Notes under the pieces: model-generated
Told to the model about the DNA's origin: nothing
The model's input: the letters and a program-made list of their open reading frames with translations, nothing else
Database searches by the model: none
Assembly (NCBI GenBank): GCA_017561085.1
Contig: JAFZDQ010000033.1
Location: 1 to 64,000, forward strand
Length of the DNA stretch: 64,000 bases
From: Lachnospiraceae bacterium
Lineage (GTDB): Bacteria; Bacillota; Clostridia; Lachnospirales; Lachnospiraceae
Direction of reading: 5' to 3'
Translations under genes and position numbers: made by a program
Part shown: piece after piece, positions 1-7,175 of the stretch
How positions within the stretch are numbered: position 1 is the stretch's first letter
Layout: each line of letters starts with the position of its first letter

Positions 1-1
1 C

Positions 2-109
2 GTAGAAGTGGATGATGATCCCAGAGCCGCTTATTTCAGACAGGTACAGTACGGTGTTTATGTACGTATGGCACTGATTCTGACACTGCTTGAAATTCAC
101 GTAGATTAA
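2..109 (+). CDS. pyrB: Aspartate carbamoyltransferase catalytic subunit, C-terminal end (partial)
   Basis: This open frame runs in from the left edge and stops at TAA 107-109. Its last 35 residues read as the C-terminal helix of the PyrB catalytic chain, including a DPRAAYFRQ stretch and a YVRMALIL helix. PyrB joins carbamoyl phosphate to aspartate in pyrimidine synthesis. The regulatory chain pyrI starts 12 bases downstream behind its own strong Shine-Dalgarno, as expected of a pyrB-pyrI operon. The start and catalytic residues lie outside the window. Confidence 0.9.
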   Translation, partial: VEVDDDPRAAYFRQVQYGVYVRMALILTLLEIHVD

Positions 110-121
110 AGGAGGTAACCC

Positions 122-553
122 ATGTTAAATGTAGGTAAAATTGAAGAAGGATTCGTTCTTGACCATATTAAAGCAGGCAAAAGTCTCTCCGTTTATGATC
201 ACCTTCAGCTTGATAAACTGGATTGTACCGTTGCCATCATCAAAAATGCCAAAAGTAATAAGATGGGCAAAAAAGACATCTTAAAGGTAGAATGTGACAT
301 CGACAAGTTAAACCTTGATGTACTGGCCTTTATCGACCACAACATTACCGTAAACGTAATTAAAGACGGAGAAATCGTTTCCAAAAAGGATTTGGTTCTT
401 CCCAAAGAAATTAAAAACATCATCAAATGCAAAAATCCCAGATGTATCACTTCCATTGAGCAGGAATTACCCCATATCTTTGTCCTTGCGGATGAAGTGA
501 AGGAAGTATACCGTTGTAAATATTGTGAAGAGAAATTCTCCGAACGCCTGTAA
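122..553 (+). CDS. pyrI: Aspartate carbamoyltransferase regulatory subunit
   Basis: The 143-aa protein has the usual PyrI length and layout: an N-terminal nucleotide-binding domain and a C-terminal zinc domain. Four cysteines, C103, C108, C132 and C135, sit in the C-x4-C...C-x2-C pattern that binds structural zinc and contacts the catalytic chain. In the family this subunit carries allosteric feedback by CTP and ATP. The ATG has an AGGAGGT Shine-Dalgarno at 111-117 and follows pyrB by 12 bases. A terminator follows at 567-605. Confidence 0.96.
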   Translation: MLNVGKIEEGFVLDHIKAGKSLSVYDHLQLDKLDCTVAIIKNAKSNKMGKKDILKVECDIDKLNLDVLAFIDHNITVNVIKDGEIVSKKDLVLPKEIKNIIKCKNPRCITSIEQELPHIFVLADEVKEVYRCKYCEEKFSERL

Positions 554-566
554 GATGCGTAATCTC

Positions 567-605
567 AAGTGGCAAAATTGATTAAAACCGATTTTGCCAC
601 TTTTT
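567..605 (+). terminator. Rho-independent terminator after pyrBI
   Basis: An inverted repeat of about 11 bp (AGTGGCAAAAT and ATTTTGCCACT) is followed directly by a T run. It ends the pyrB-pyrI unit. Confidence 0.85.
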
Positions 606-679
606 GTTTTCCTTCAGTACCGTTATGATAGTTTCATAAGATATCTTGCGAATAATGGAAGGAGAAAGGAAATGATAAG

Positions 680-1747
680 ATGAGCACATTACATCCCTTA
701 ACCCATTGGGTTATTCAAAAAATAGAGGCAGAATACAAAGACGATATTGCACTGCTTATTGGCATTAAAGGGCATTCCACGGACGATGATATGCACGGAG
801 AATGCTTTGACTATTTTATTCCGGCCACAGAAAGAGGCTATGAATTATCACAGACATTCATCATAGATGGCGTGGGACATGATTTGTACGGACGTTCCTG
901 GGAAAGAGTGGAGTTGTCGGCAGAACTGAAAGAGATGGCAATTGTTCTATCCGGCGCTACTATTCTTTATGCAAGGTCTCCAGAAGATGCGGCTCGTTTT
1001 GAAGATATGCAAAAACGTCTGCAGGACAATTTGGCTAACGATGCTTTTGTCTATGAAAAAGCATTGGAACAACTGGATAAAGCACTTGAAGTCTACCAAT
1101 CCTTTATCTTTGAAGAAAAAAGCTATCGTGCCCGCAGCGAAGCACAAGTCATTCATTTATATCTCTCTTCTGCAGTTGCGCTAATGAATCACACTTATAC
1201 GGATTCACCGATTTTTACGGAGCGTCAGGCTTATGATAATACACCGGAAAGCAACATTTACCATTGTCCGGAAATGACACAGGTACCGGACGGATTTTTC
1301 ACCTATGCAAGCCGGCTTCTGATTACGCAGGATGTAAATGAACTCCGCCAAATTGTATATCAGTTAATCAGTACGACCCGGGCTTTTGTACTGGAGCGGA
1401 AACCGGAAACGATTACCGGCCCCAAAGAGCTTGATTATCAGGAATTGGCAGATTGGTATCAGGAACTGAGTCTGACCTGGCGGCGCATCCGCTACTTTTG
1501 CCAAAATAAAATGGTGGAAAAAGCCTATACGGACAGTTGCTATCTCCAAAATGAATTATTATATATTGCTGAAGAATTCGACTTAGAAGAAATGAATCTT
1601 TTAGATTCTTTTAACGCAGATGATTTAGAATTACTTGCCCTTAGAAGCGATGCTTTGGAACAAAAAATCCGTCATATTTTGAAAGGGAAGGGCATCGTGT
1701 TAAATGAATATGCCTCTTTAGAAGACTTTTTGAATACAAGTACTTGA
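680..1747 (+). CDS. Unrecognised protein, possibly nucleotidyltransferase-like at the N-terminus
   Basis: This 355-aa soluble protein has no signal peptide or membrane segment. Residues 20-50 read as a beta strand followed by GHSTDDDMHGECFDYF, an acidic arrangement resembling the GS...DxD region of minimal nucleotidyltransferases. That resemblance is an inference and no catalytic triad is proven. The rest is acidic and looks mostly helical. An AGGA lies 9 bases before the ATG at 680. A CD3324-like regulator starts 20 bases after the stop, so the two probably form one unit closed by the terminator at 2055. Confidence 0.75.
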   Translation: MSTLHPLTHWVIQKIEAEYKDDIALLIGIKGHSTDDDMHGECFDYFIPATERGYELSQTFIIDGVGHDLYGRSWERVELSAELKEMAIVLSGATILYARSPEDAARFEDMQKRLQDNLANDAFVYEKALEQLDKALEVYQSFIFEEKSYRARSEAQVIHLYLSSAVALMNHTYTDSPIFTERQAYDNTPESNIYHCPEMTQVPDGFFTYASRLLITQDVNELRQIVYQLISTTRAFVLERKPETITGPKELDYQELADWYQELSLTWRRIRYFCQNKMVEKAYTDSCYLQNELLYIAEEFDLEEMNLLDSFNADDLELLALRSDALEQKIRHILKGKGIVLNEYASLEDFLNTST

Positions 1748-1767
1748 AAGAAATAGGAGGGATAATA

Positions 1768-2028
1768 TTGAAATATCGAAATGCGGCAGATATTTTTCCT
1801 GTTGATCTTCTGAATGAAATTCAGAAATATGCCTCCGGAGAATTAATTTATATACCCCAAAGCAATGAGCGCCGGGACTGGGGAAGCAACTCCGGTGCCA
1901 AAGCCTTTTATACGGAACGCAACAGTCAAATCCGGTGGGAATACCACGAAAACAGGAAAAAAATCAGTGAACTGGCCACAGAATACGGTTTATCCACGGA
2001 TACCATCCGGAGGATTTTGTATAAATAA
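1768..2028 (+). CDS. CD3324-like small DNA-binding protein (Mor-like HTH)
   Basis: The protein is 86 aa and starts YRNAADIFPVDLLNEIQKY, with a middle YIPQ...RRDWGSNSGAKA segment and a C-terminal helix-turn-helix (ISELATEYGLSTDTIRRIL). This layout matches the clostridial CD3324/Mor-activator-like family, which is thought to bind DNA. I chose the TTG start at 1768 because AGGAGG (1755-1760) lies 7 bases upstream. An earlier in-frame TTG at 1744 overlaps the previous stop and has no Shine-Dalgarno. Its targets are unknown. Confidence 0.8.
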   Translation: MKYRNAADIFPVDLLNEIQKYASGELIYIPQSNERRDWGSNSGAKAFYTERNSQIRWEYHENRKKISELATEYGLSTDTIRRILYK

Positions 2029-2054
2029 ACCGAACAGTAATAATTACAAACAGA

Positions 2055-2087
2055 AGCACCGCTACGGATTGTAGCGGTGCTTTCTTA
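2055..2087 (+). terminator. Rho-independent terminator
   Basis: An 11-bp perfect stem (AGCACCGCTAC / GTAGCGGTGCT) with a 5-nt loop is followed by TTCTT. It closes the unit containing the CD3324-like gene. Confidence 0.85.
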
Positions 2088-2110
2088 CTTATTTATTCTC
2101 TTCATTCTTT

Positions 2111-3442
2111 CTATTTTACAGTGAATTCTTTTTTGTATGTAGTTGTTCCAACCGCATTAGTTGCAGTAATCTTCAGTGTGTATTTTCCTTTTCCCAATTT
2201 ACCAAAATACAGTTTCTGGTTAATATTCCCACTTTTTACGCTAAATGATTTAGTGCTTATGGTATCAGAGGCACTCTGTACTGTTTTCCCCTTGGAGTTG
2301 ACAATATAACTCTTTACAGAAGTTATTTTCGCATTATCTGCAGATGTAATTGTTCCACGAAGACCAAAGGATTTCCCCTTCTTTATGGATGACGGTGCAG
2401 TGGTTATGGATATCTTCGGTTTAGAAGCTACAACAAAGCTCTTTGTTACCGTTGTAGTGCCACTGGCATTAGTAGCAGCAATCTTCAGAGTGTAACTACC
2501 ATTTGCAAGGGAGCCGAAAGAGAGTTTCTTATTCACGTTTCCGTTTTTAATATCAAAAGATTCCGCATAGGGTTTATCTGATGCAGATACTACTTTTTTC
2601 CCTTTTGAATCATAAATCGTACCAGTTACACTTGTAATTATTCCTTTGGCTTTAATCGTTCCACGAAGTCCAAAACTACTTCCTTTTAACAGGTTTACCG
2701 GATAAGCTGTCAAATTCACTTCAGGTTTTGAGGTACTTACAACGGGCTGTTGTCCACCCGCATTTCCACCTTTACTGATTTTAAATATTCTTAAATTAGT
2801 AAAAGAATTACTGGTATAATCAGTATATTTAATAATATTACTATATGTACCGCTCCACTTACTGTTTTTAGTACTAAATGAAGAATCTAATAACACGGGA
2901 GTTTTCGCCGCAAGAGAAGCTTCTCTTCCCACATAACTTGTATGCGCACCACAGGATAAAATACAGTAGTAACCATCATTAATATAGCCCATAATGGTAG
3001 ATGCAACCTTACTCTTCTTCATTCCACTAATCGATATTTTTTTCACTAATTGTGCCTGTCCACCTTGCTCCTTTACATAAGTAATTGCAGGTGTTCCGAA
3101 AGTTGCATTTTCATTCACCGATTTCTTTGTATAATATTTCTTTTTAATTCCCCATTCATAAAACTTATCCGGATTTCCAACCTGTGTATATCCGGCCTCT
3201 GATAGCATCTTTGCATACGCAGTAATGCGGCAACCACTCTTTTGCATTTGTGAATATACCGACATTTTCTGACACCATTCCTGATAGGATTTTCCACTAA
3301 ATCCACTACCCTTTGTAGGTGCTTTCGCATCTACCTGTAATGTACAAACATTACTCATCATTGCCGTGAACAGCACTACTAATGCCAGGCAAATACTAAA
3401 CAGTCTTTTCATCCACTTTTTTGTCATACTTCTTTCTGTCAT
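2111..3442 (-). CDS. Secreted C39-like cysteine peptidase domain protein with two C-terminal repeats
   Basis: This protein is about 443 aa with a signal peptide (KRLF then a hydrophobic stretch ending near TLQVDAKA). The next ~180 residues resemble a papain/C39-like fold: a cysteine in KSGCRITAYAKMLSEAGY, a histidine in CGAHTSY and an aspartate in VLLDSS form a plausible catalytic set. Two tandem repeats of about 95 residues follow, each containing KG.SFGLRGTI and FG.L..G.YTLKI.ATNA.GTTT, beta-rich modules common in secreted Lachnospiraceae proteins. I chose the ATG at 3442 because GGAGGG lies about 10 bases upstream; an in-frame ATG at 3460 overlaps that site. It is preceded by a c-di-GMP-I riboswitch and terminator, so expression should respond to c-di-GMP. 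The substrate is unknown. Confidence 0.82.
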   Translation of the reverse strand: MTERSMTKKWMKRLFSICLALVVLFTAMMSNVCTLQVDAKAPTKGSGFSGKSYQEWCQKMSVYSQMQKSGCRITAYAKMLSEAGYTQVGNPDKFYEWGIKKKYYTKKSVNENATFGTPAITYVKEQGGQAQLVKKISISGMKKSKVASTIMGYINDGYYCILSCGAHTSYVGREASLAAKTPVLLDSSFSTKNSKWSGTYSNIIKYTDYTSNSFTNLRIFKISKGGNAGGQQPVVSTSKPEVNLTAYPVNLLKGSSFGLRGTIKAKGIITSVTGTIYDSKGKKVVSASDKPYAESFDIKNGNVNKKLSFGSLANGSYTLKIAATNASGTTTVTKSFVVASKPKISITTAPSSIKKGKSFGLRGTITSADNAKITSVKSYIVNSKGKTVQSASDTISTKSFSVKSGNINQKLYFGKLGKGKYTLKITATNAVGTTTYKKEFTVK

Positions 3443-3524
3443 TTCCTTATCTCCCTCCATGTAAATAAGTCATTGCCCCGTTTTCTTTCCTCTATAAACG
3501 GAATACAAAACAAGTTATTATAAT

Positions 3525-3556
3525 AAAAAAAGACACCGCTTATCACTGCGATGTCC
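3525..3556 (-). terminator. Riboswitch expression-platform terminator
   Basis: On the minus strand GACATCGC pairs with GCGGTGTC (one G-U) around an 8-nt loop and is followed by seven T. It lies between the c-di-GMP aptamer and the secreted protein gene, so it is the likely transcription switch. Confidence 0.8.
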
Positions 3557-3603
3557 GTAAATACACAAAAAACATTCATTCCATAATATTACAAATAATT
3601 ACG

Positions 3604-3691
3604 AATAAATCTCATGCAACTGGCTGACATCTTACAGTCCCTATAGCTTTGCGTCATCAGATTTCCCTGATTTTGCCTTTTTTAAATTTAT
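3604..3691 (-). ncRNA. c-di-GMP-I riboswitch aptamer (GEMM-I)
   Basis: Read on the minus strand this segment shows the conserved GEMM-I features in order: GGCAAA, a P2 hairpin capped by a GAAA tetraloop, the GACGCAAAGC core, a GGGACT tetraloop-receptor strand, then ATGTCAGCC and GTTGC. Flanking AU-rich segments near 3683-3690 and 3605-3612 can form P1. A promoter sits just upstream and a terminator about 50 nt downstream. This is the established c-di-GMP class I sensor; whether ligand turns this copy on or off cannot be read with certainty. The 3461-3801 gap holds only this element, its promoter and its terminator. Confidence 0.9.
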
Positions 3692-3702
3692 ACTATATTA
3701 AT

Positions 3703-3731
3703 ATGGTATATCTTTGCCCATATTTTGTCAA
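3703..3731 (-). promoter_or_regulatory. Sigma-A promoter of the riboswitch transcript
   Basis: On the minus strand a perfect TTGACA (3731-3726) is separated by 17 bases from TACCAT (3708-3703). The predicted start falls near 3696, just before aptamer helix P1. Confidence 0.75.
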
Positions 3732-3801
3732 TACCCAAATATTCTACTTCATATGTCTTCCGCTTTTTTCTATAATCTCGCAGACTTCATACTAATTACA
3801 T

Positions 3802-5082
3802 CTACAATTCTAAAAGGCACACGGCCTCTATCCCCACGGTATGAGGGAACATATCTACGCCCACGGCCTTTTTCGCCTGATACCCATGTGCAGTCAGATA
3901 TTCCAAATCCCTTGCCAGGGTCTGGGGATTACAGGACACATACACCACCCGTTTGGGGGCAAGCTTCACCAGCGATCCCAAGAACGTCTCATCACTACCG
4001 CTTCTGGGCGGATCCATCAAAACCACATCCACCTTTTCCCCGCTTTCAGAAAGCTGAACCATAAACTCCCCTGCATCCTTCTGATAAAACTGAATATTCT
4101 TTACCTCGTTCTTTTTGGCGTTCATAACCGCATCCCGGACCGCATCTTTATTCAGCTCCACGCCGATTACCTTGCCCGCCTTCCGGGAGGCAATCATGCC
4201 GATGGTACCGGTTCCGCAGTAGGCGTCCAATACCGTCTCTTTGCCGCTAAGTCCGGCATATTCCACCGCTTTCTGATACAACCGCTCAGTCTGTGCGGGA
4301 TTTACCTGATAAAAGGATTTAGGTGAAATCTTAAAGGTCATACCGCAAAGCTCATCCACAATATATCCGGGGCCGTAAATCACCTGCTCTTTTTCCCCCA
4401 GAACCATACTGGTATGCTTGTCATTTACATTTACCACTACCGTGGTTATTTCCGGATGTTCCTTTCGAAGAGCCTTCACAAAGTTATTTTTGGAGGGCAT
4501 AATAGGCGACGCAAGCACAAGCACCACCATAATCTGCCCCGTAGCATAACCGCTTCGGATTAGCACATGACGAAGCAGTCCATAGCCGGTATCTTCATCA
4601 TAGGTTTTGATTTTAAAAGACTTAAGGAGTCCTCTGATGGTGGCAATAATTGCATCTGCCTTTTCATTCTCTAACAGACAAGTTTCTACCGGCACCACCC
4701 GGTGGGTCCCTTCCTCATAAACACCGGAAATAATATTCCCTCTCCTATCCCTGTCAAAGGCCGCATGCACTTTGTATCTGTAGTGAAAGGGTTTTTCCAT
4801 ACCAAGGAATCCTTCCACCTTGCAAAAAGGCTTTAACAGCTTCGTAAGCCGCTCCTGCTTCTCCTTTATCTGCATATCATAACTGCAATGCAAAAGCTGA
4901 CAGCCGCCGCACTTTTCAAAGGCCGGACAAGGGTATACTAATTTCTTCACCGGTTTCTTATCATCTGACGCCTTCTTATTATCCGGCGTCTTCTTACTAT
5001 CCTGCGTTTTCTTACTATCCTGCGTCTTCTTATTATTCAATGCTTTCTTATTAATAGTCTTCTTTTCTATCGTTTTTTTCAT
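3802..5082 (-). CDS. rlmD: 23S rRNA (uracil-C5)-methyltransferase, RlmD/RlmCD type
   Basis: This SAM-dependent enzyme of the RumA family methylates a uridine of 23S rRNA. Visible features are an iron-sulphur cluster motif (CPAFEKCGGCQ plus a later HC), a SAM site VLDAYCGTGTIG, MDPPRSG and the catalytic cysteine in YVSCNPQTLARD. The N-terminal ~45 residues are lysine-rich and made of 6-residue repeats (NKKTQD, SKKTQD, SKKTPD, NKKASD) in place of the usual TRAM domain. I chose the ATG at 5082: it has AAGGAG upstream, while the longer frame to 5136 runs into the terminator of the preceding gene. The exact target uridine cannot be read from sequence. Confidence 0.92.
   Translation of the reverse strand: MKKTIEKKTINKKALNNKKTQDSKKTQDSKKTPDNKKASDDKKPVKKLVYPCPAFEKCGGCQLLHCSYDMQIKEKQERLTKLLKPFCKVEGFLGMEKPFHYRYKVHAAFDRDRRGNIISGVYEEGTHRVVPVETCLLENEKADAIIATIRGLLKSFKIKTYDEDTGYGLLRHVLIRSGYATGQIMVVLVLASPIMPSKNNFVKALRKEHPEITTVVVNVNDKHTSMVLGEKEQVIYGPGYIVDELCGMTFKISPKSFYQVNPAQTERLYQKAVEYAGLSGKETVLDAYCGTGTIGMIASRKAGKVIGVELNKDAVRDAVMNAKKNEVKNIQFYQKDAGEFMVQLSESGEKVDVVLMDPPRSGSDETFLGSLVKLAPKRVVYVSCNPQTLARDLEYLTAHGYQAKKAVGVDMFPHTVGIEAVCLLEL
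4963..5034 (-). repeat. 18-bp tandem repeats in the rlmD N-terminus
   Basis: Four consecutive 18-bp units encode the six-residue motif [NS]KK[TA][QPS]D. They lie inside the lysine-rich N-terminal extension of the methyltransferase. Confidence 0.8.
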
Positions 5083-5123
5083 TTTGGTCTCCTTTTGACA
5101 TTGAAAGACTTTCCTATGAAGTA

Positions 5124-5148
5124 AAAAAGACCTCAAAAGTGAGGTCTT
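5124..5148 (-). terminator. Rho-independent terminator between the 103-aa gene and rlmD
   Basis: A perfect 8-bp stem (AAGACCTC / GAGGTCTT) with a 6-nt loop is followed on the minus strand by TTTTTTAC. It ends the small gene at 5154 and separates it from rlmD. Confidence 0.85.
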
Positions 5149-5153
5149 CCTAT

Positions 5154-5465
5154 CTATTTCTCTGATTTCGCGTTATCCTGTTTCCTTATTTTCACGGATT
5201 CGATGCCCTGCACCAGTTCTCTGGCACGCTCTACGTCTGCCTCATTAATCCTGATAATGAAAACATTCTTTTCCTTACCGCTTTCTTTCTTCAAAAGTCT
5301 CTGCACCAGGGACTTTTCCTGCCATTCGATAAAGTAAGAAATTCTGTTGGCCAGAAACAATTTTTCCAGTTTCTCCTTACTTTCATGGCTGTATACTTTA
5401 CAAAAAGCGACCTCTCTTGTGTACATATTTCCTTCCGGCATGACCTTCGCCATGTCATCCCCCAT
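5154..5465 (-). CDS. Small conserved protein of unknown function, weakly DUF2007-like
   Basis: This soluble protein of up to 103 aa has the segment VAFCKVYSHESKEKLEKLF followed by NRISYFIEW, loosely recalling DUF2007 'signal transducing' proteins (a short strand, a helix, then a strand). The assignment is weak. The start is uncertain: ATG 5465, ATG 5453 (GGGGG five bases upstream) and ATG 5426 (AAGGA just upstream) are all possible. A terminator follows immediately. Confidence 0.6.
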   Translation of the reverse strand: MGDDMAKVMPEGNMYTREVAFCKVYSHESKEKLEKLFLANRISYFIEWQEKSLVQRLLKKESGKEKNVFIIRINEADVERARELVQGIESVKIRKQDNAKSEK

Positions 5466-5545
5466 CTTTATTATCTGGCAATTATGTCAACTAAAATAAT
5501 TATAATGAACTTCGGCTTCTTTTTCAAGAAAAATATCAGAATTCC

Positions 5546-5830
5546 TTATTTTTTAGACAAGTCCCAAAGTGGCTTCTGCTGCATCAATTGCTCGTTTAAC
5601 CAATCAGCTGCCGCTTCCACTCCTGCCGGCGAAAATTCAAATTCCATGCGCTGCTTCGTCTCTTCCGGTGTCTTGGCAAAGCAATAAGGCTCCGGCCAGA
5701 TGACCACTTCCAGCTTCGCACCGTCGTCCGTACTTTTCTTGTGAAGCAAATAGCGCATCCCATCCATACTGGCAAAGTAATCTTCTCTGTTCACATAATT
5801 AAAAACGTGAAAATTTTCTTTCGCTATCAT
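5546..5830 (-). CDS. Hypothetical protein, 94 aa
   Basis: I do not recognise this short soluble protein. It is rich in aromatics and acids, with a VIWPEPYCFAKTPEETK segment and a C-terminal helix GVEAAADWLNEQLM. A GGGGGAG lies very close before the ATG. It stands alone between an AT-rich spacer and the repeat region after tRNA-Pro. Confidence 0.6.
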   Translation of the reverse strand: MIAKENFHVFNYVNREDYFASMDGMRYLLHKKSTDDGAKLEVVIWPEPYCFAKTPEETKQRMEFEFSPAGVEAAADWLNEQLMQQKPLWDLSKK

Positions 5831-5880
5831 AACTCCCCCATGTATTTCATCTTACCAAATTCAAGAAAGATTGTGCCTTT

Positions 5881-5971
5881 GCGCAATCTTTTGCGCGCGA
5901 GCGGGTCGCAAAGCGACATTTTCCGCTCCGTGAGCTGCGCATCTTTTTACTTCGCAGAAACCTTCTGTGAA
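5881..5971. repeat. Multi-hairpin palindromic intergenic element
   Basis: Three inverted repeats follow each other. GCGCAA/TTGCGC lies at 5881-5896. A nested pair lies at 5899-5928, with GAGCGG...CCGCTC outside and GTCGC-AAA-GCGAC inside. TTCGCAGAA/TTCTGTGAA lies at 5951-5971. The segment is much richer in G and C than its surroundings and has no open frame with coding features. It resembles a dispersed palindromic repeat, but its copy number cannot be judged from one window. Confidence 0.55.
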
Positions 5972-5973
5972 GT

Positions 5974-6003
5974 AAAAAAATAACCGGACTTCATAAGTCC
6001 GGT
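5974..6003 (-). terminator. Terminator after tRNA-Pro
   Basis: On the minus strand a perfect 9-bp stem (ACCGGACTT / AAGTCCGGT) with a 3-nt loop is followed by TATTTTTTT, 10 bases after the tRNA 3' end. Confidence 0.85.
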
Positions 6004-6012
6004 ACTTTTCAG

Positions 6013-6085
6013 TCGGAGTGACAAGACTTGAACTTGCGGCCTCTACTTCCCTAAAGTAGCGCTCTACCACCTGAGCCACACCCCG
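6013..6085 (-). tRNA. tRNA-Pro (anticodon AGG)
   Basis: The 73-nt minus-strand sequence folds into a full cloverleaf. The acceptor is CGGGGTG/CACTCCG with discriminator A, the D stem GCTC/GAGC, the anticodon stem CTACT/AGTAG with loop TTAGGGA, and the T arm GCAAG-TTCAAGT-CTTGT. The loop gives anticodon AGG, and the CGGGG start and A73 are typical of tRNA-Pro. CCA is not encoded. AGG is an unusual bacterial proline anticodon because A34 would probably need conversion to inosine. Confidence 0.93.
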
Positions 6086-6098
6086 AAACGCAAGATTT

Positions 6099-6127
6099 AT
6101 TATAACTGGTCTTTTTGAAAAAAGCAA
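6099..6127 (-). promoter_or_regulatory. Promoter of tRNA-Pro
   Basis: On the minus strand TTGCTT (6127-6122), a 17-base spacer and a perfect TATAAT (6104-6099) lie just before the tRNA 5' end. Confidence 0.8.
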
Positions 6128-6184
6128 GCCTTTTTTTTAATTTTTTTTAAAAATTTACACAAATTTATAAAACTCATCTTTTTA

Positions 6185-6213
6185 TTGCGGTTTTCTACAT
6201 TCTGTAATACAAT
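6185..6213 (+). promoter_or_regulatory. Promoter of the DUF975 gene
   Basis: TTGCGG at 6185-6190, a 17-base spacer and TACAAT at 6208-6213 lie 57 bases before the ATG. Confidence 0.6.
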
Positions 6214-6269
6214 ATATACAATATGTTTGCATATTTATAAAGTGAATAATTAATAGGAGGGAATTCGAT

Positions 6270-7097
6270 ATGTGGACTCGTGCCGAATTAAAAGCGAGAG
6301 CAAAAGAAGTTCTGAGACTGAATTACTGGAAAGCAGTTTTAGTTGCTCTGATCGCTAACTTTTTATCCGGAAGTGGCGGAGGCGGAAGCAGCGCAGGCTC
6401 TTCTGCAAGTTCTTCATCCTCATCCTCTTCCTCATCTTCTTCCCTGGGAGCCTTTGACAGCTTATCAGGAGAAGACACCGCAGCAATCCTTGCAATTGTA
6501 GGAATCGTACTTGTGATTTTCTTAGTTGTCTTTGCGGTTGCATTAGCTTTATCAATCTTTGTATTCCAGCCTCTCTATGTGGGCTGCTGCCGTTTCTTTA
6601 TCAACTGTGGTAAGGGATGTGCAAGCTTAAACGACGTAACCTTTGCATTTTCAAATAATTATATGAACATTGTGAAGATTTCCTTTTTCCAGTCGTTATA
6701 CACTTTCCTATGGTCACTGCTATTGTTCATACCCGGCATTATTAAGAGTTATGAATATTTTATGATTCCTTATCTCTTAGCAGAAAATCCGGAAATCACC
6801 AAGGAAGAGGCATTTGCATTAACTAAAGAAATGATGACCGGTGATAAGTGGAACACCTTTGTACTGGGCTTATCCTTCATTGGATGGGAACTTTTGGGAC
6901 TTCTTACCTGCTGTATCCTGAATGTCTTCTATGTATCACCTTATACATACCTTACCTTTGCAGAACTTTACAAGGTATTGAAAAACAAGATTACAGACCC
7001 CAGATTCAAAGAACCCACTTTAATGGATGCTTCTTATCAGGAACCGGTTTACACCTACAACGACAGCTCTGATTCTTCCGAAAATCCGTATTTATAG
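6270..7097 (+). CDS. DUF975 family membrane protein
   Basis: The 275-aa protein begins MWTRAELKARAKEVLRLNYWKA, the hallmark opening of DUF975. It has about four or five membrane segments: a long one near residues 75-105, then FFQSLYTFLWSLLLFIPGI and FIGWELLGLLTCCILNV. A low-complexity Gly/Ser stretch lies at about residues 31-60, including a long Ser run, between the N-terminal helix and the first long membrane segment. The function is unknown. An AGGAGGG Shine-Dalgarno is present, with its own promoter and terminator, so it is monocistronic. Confidence 0.88.
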   Translation: MWTRAELKARAKEVLRLNYWKAVLVALIANFLSGSGGGGSSAGSSASSSSSSSSSSSSLGAFDSLSGEDTAAILAIVGIVLVIFLVVFAVALALSIFVFQPLYVGCCRFFINCGKGCASLNDVTFAFSNNYMNIVKISFFQSLYTFLWSLLLFIPGIIKSYEYFMIPYLLAENPEITKEEAFALTKEMMTGDKWNTFVLGLSFIGWELLGLLTCCILNVFYVSPYTYLTFAELYKVLKNKITDPRFKEPTLMDASYQEPVYTYNDSSDSSENPYL

Positions 7098-7126
7098 GAT
7101 GACGATAACTGAATAATTATGAAATG

Positions 7127-7159
7127 AAAAGGTTCTGCCCTAAAGCAGAACCTTTTTTT
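7127..7159 (+). terminator. Bidirectional terminator
   Basis: A stem of about 12 bp (AAAAGGTTCTGC / GCAGAACCTTTT) with a CCTAAA loop carries T runs in both orientations. It can end the DUF975 gene and the convergent permease gene. Confidence 0.85.
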
Positions 7160-7175
7160 ATTCCTAATATCTTAC

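Noticed and set aside
3802..5136. Longer RlmD starting at 5136
   Set aside because: The extension runs through the terminator of the upstream gene and lacks a Shine-Dalgarno; ATG 5082 has a good one.
5861..6127. An 88-aa minus-strand frame over tRNA-Pro
   Set aside because: It crosses the tRNA, its terminator and the palindromic repeat, so it is not a gene.
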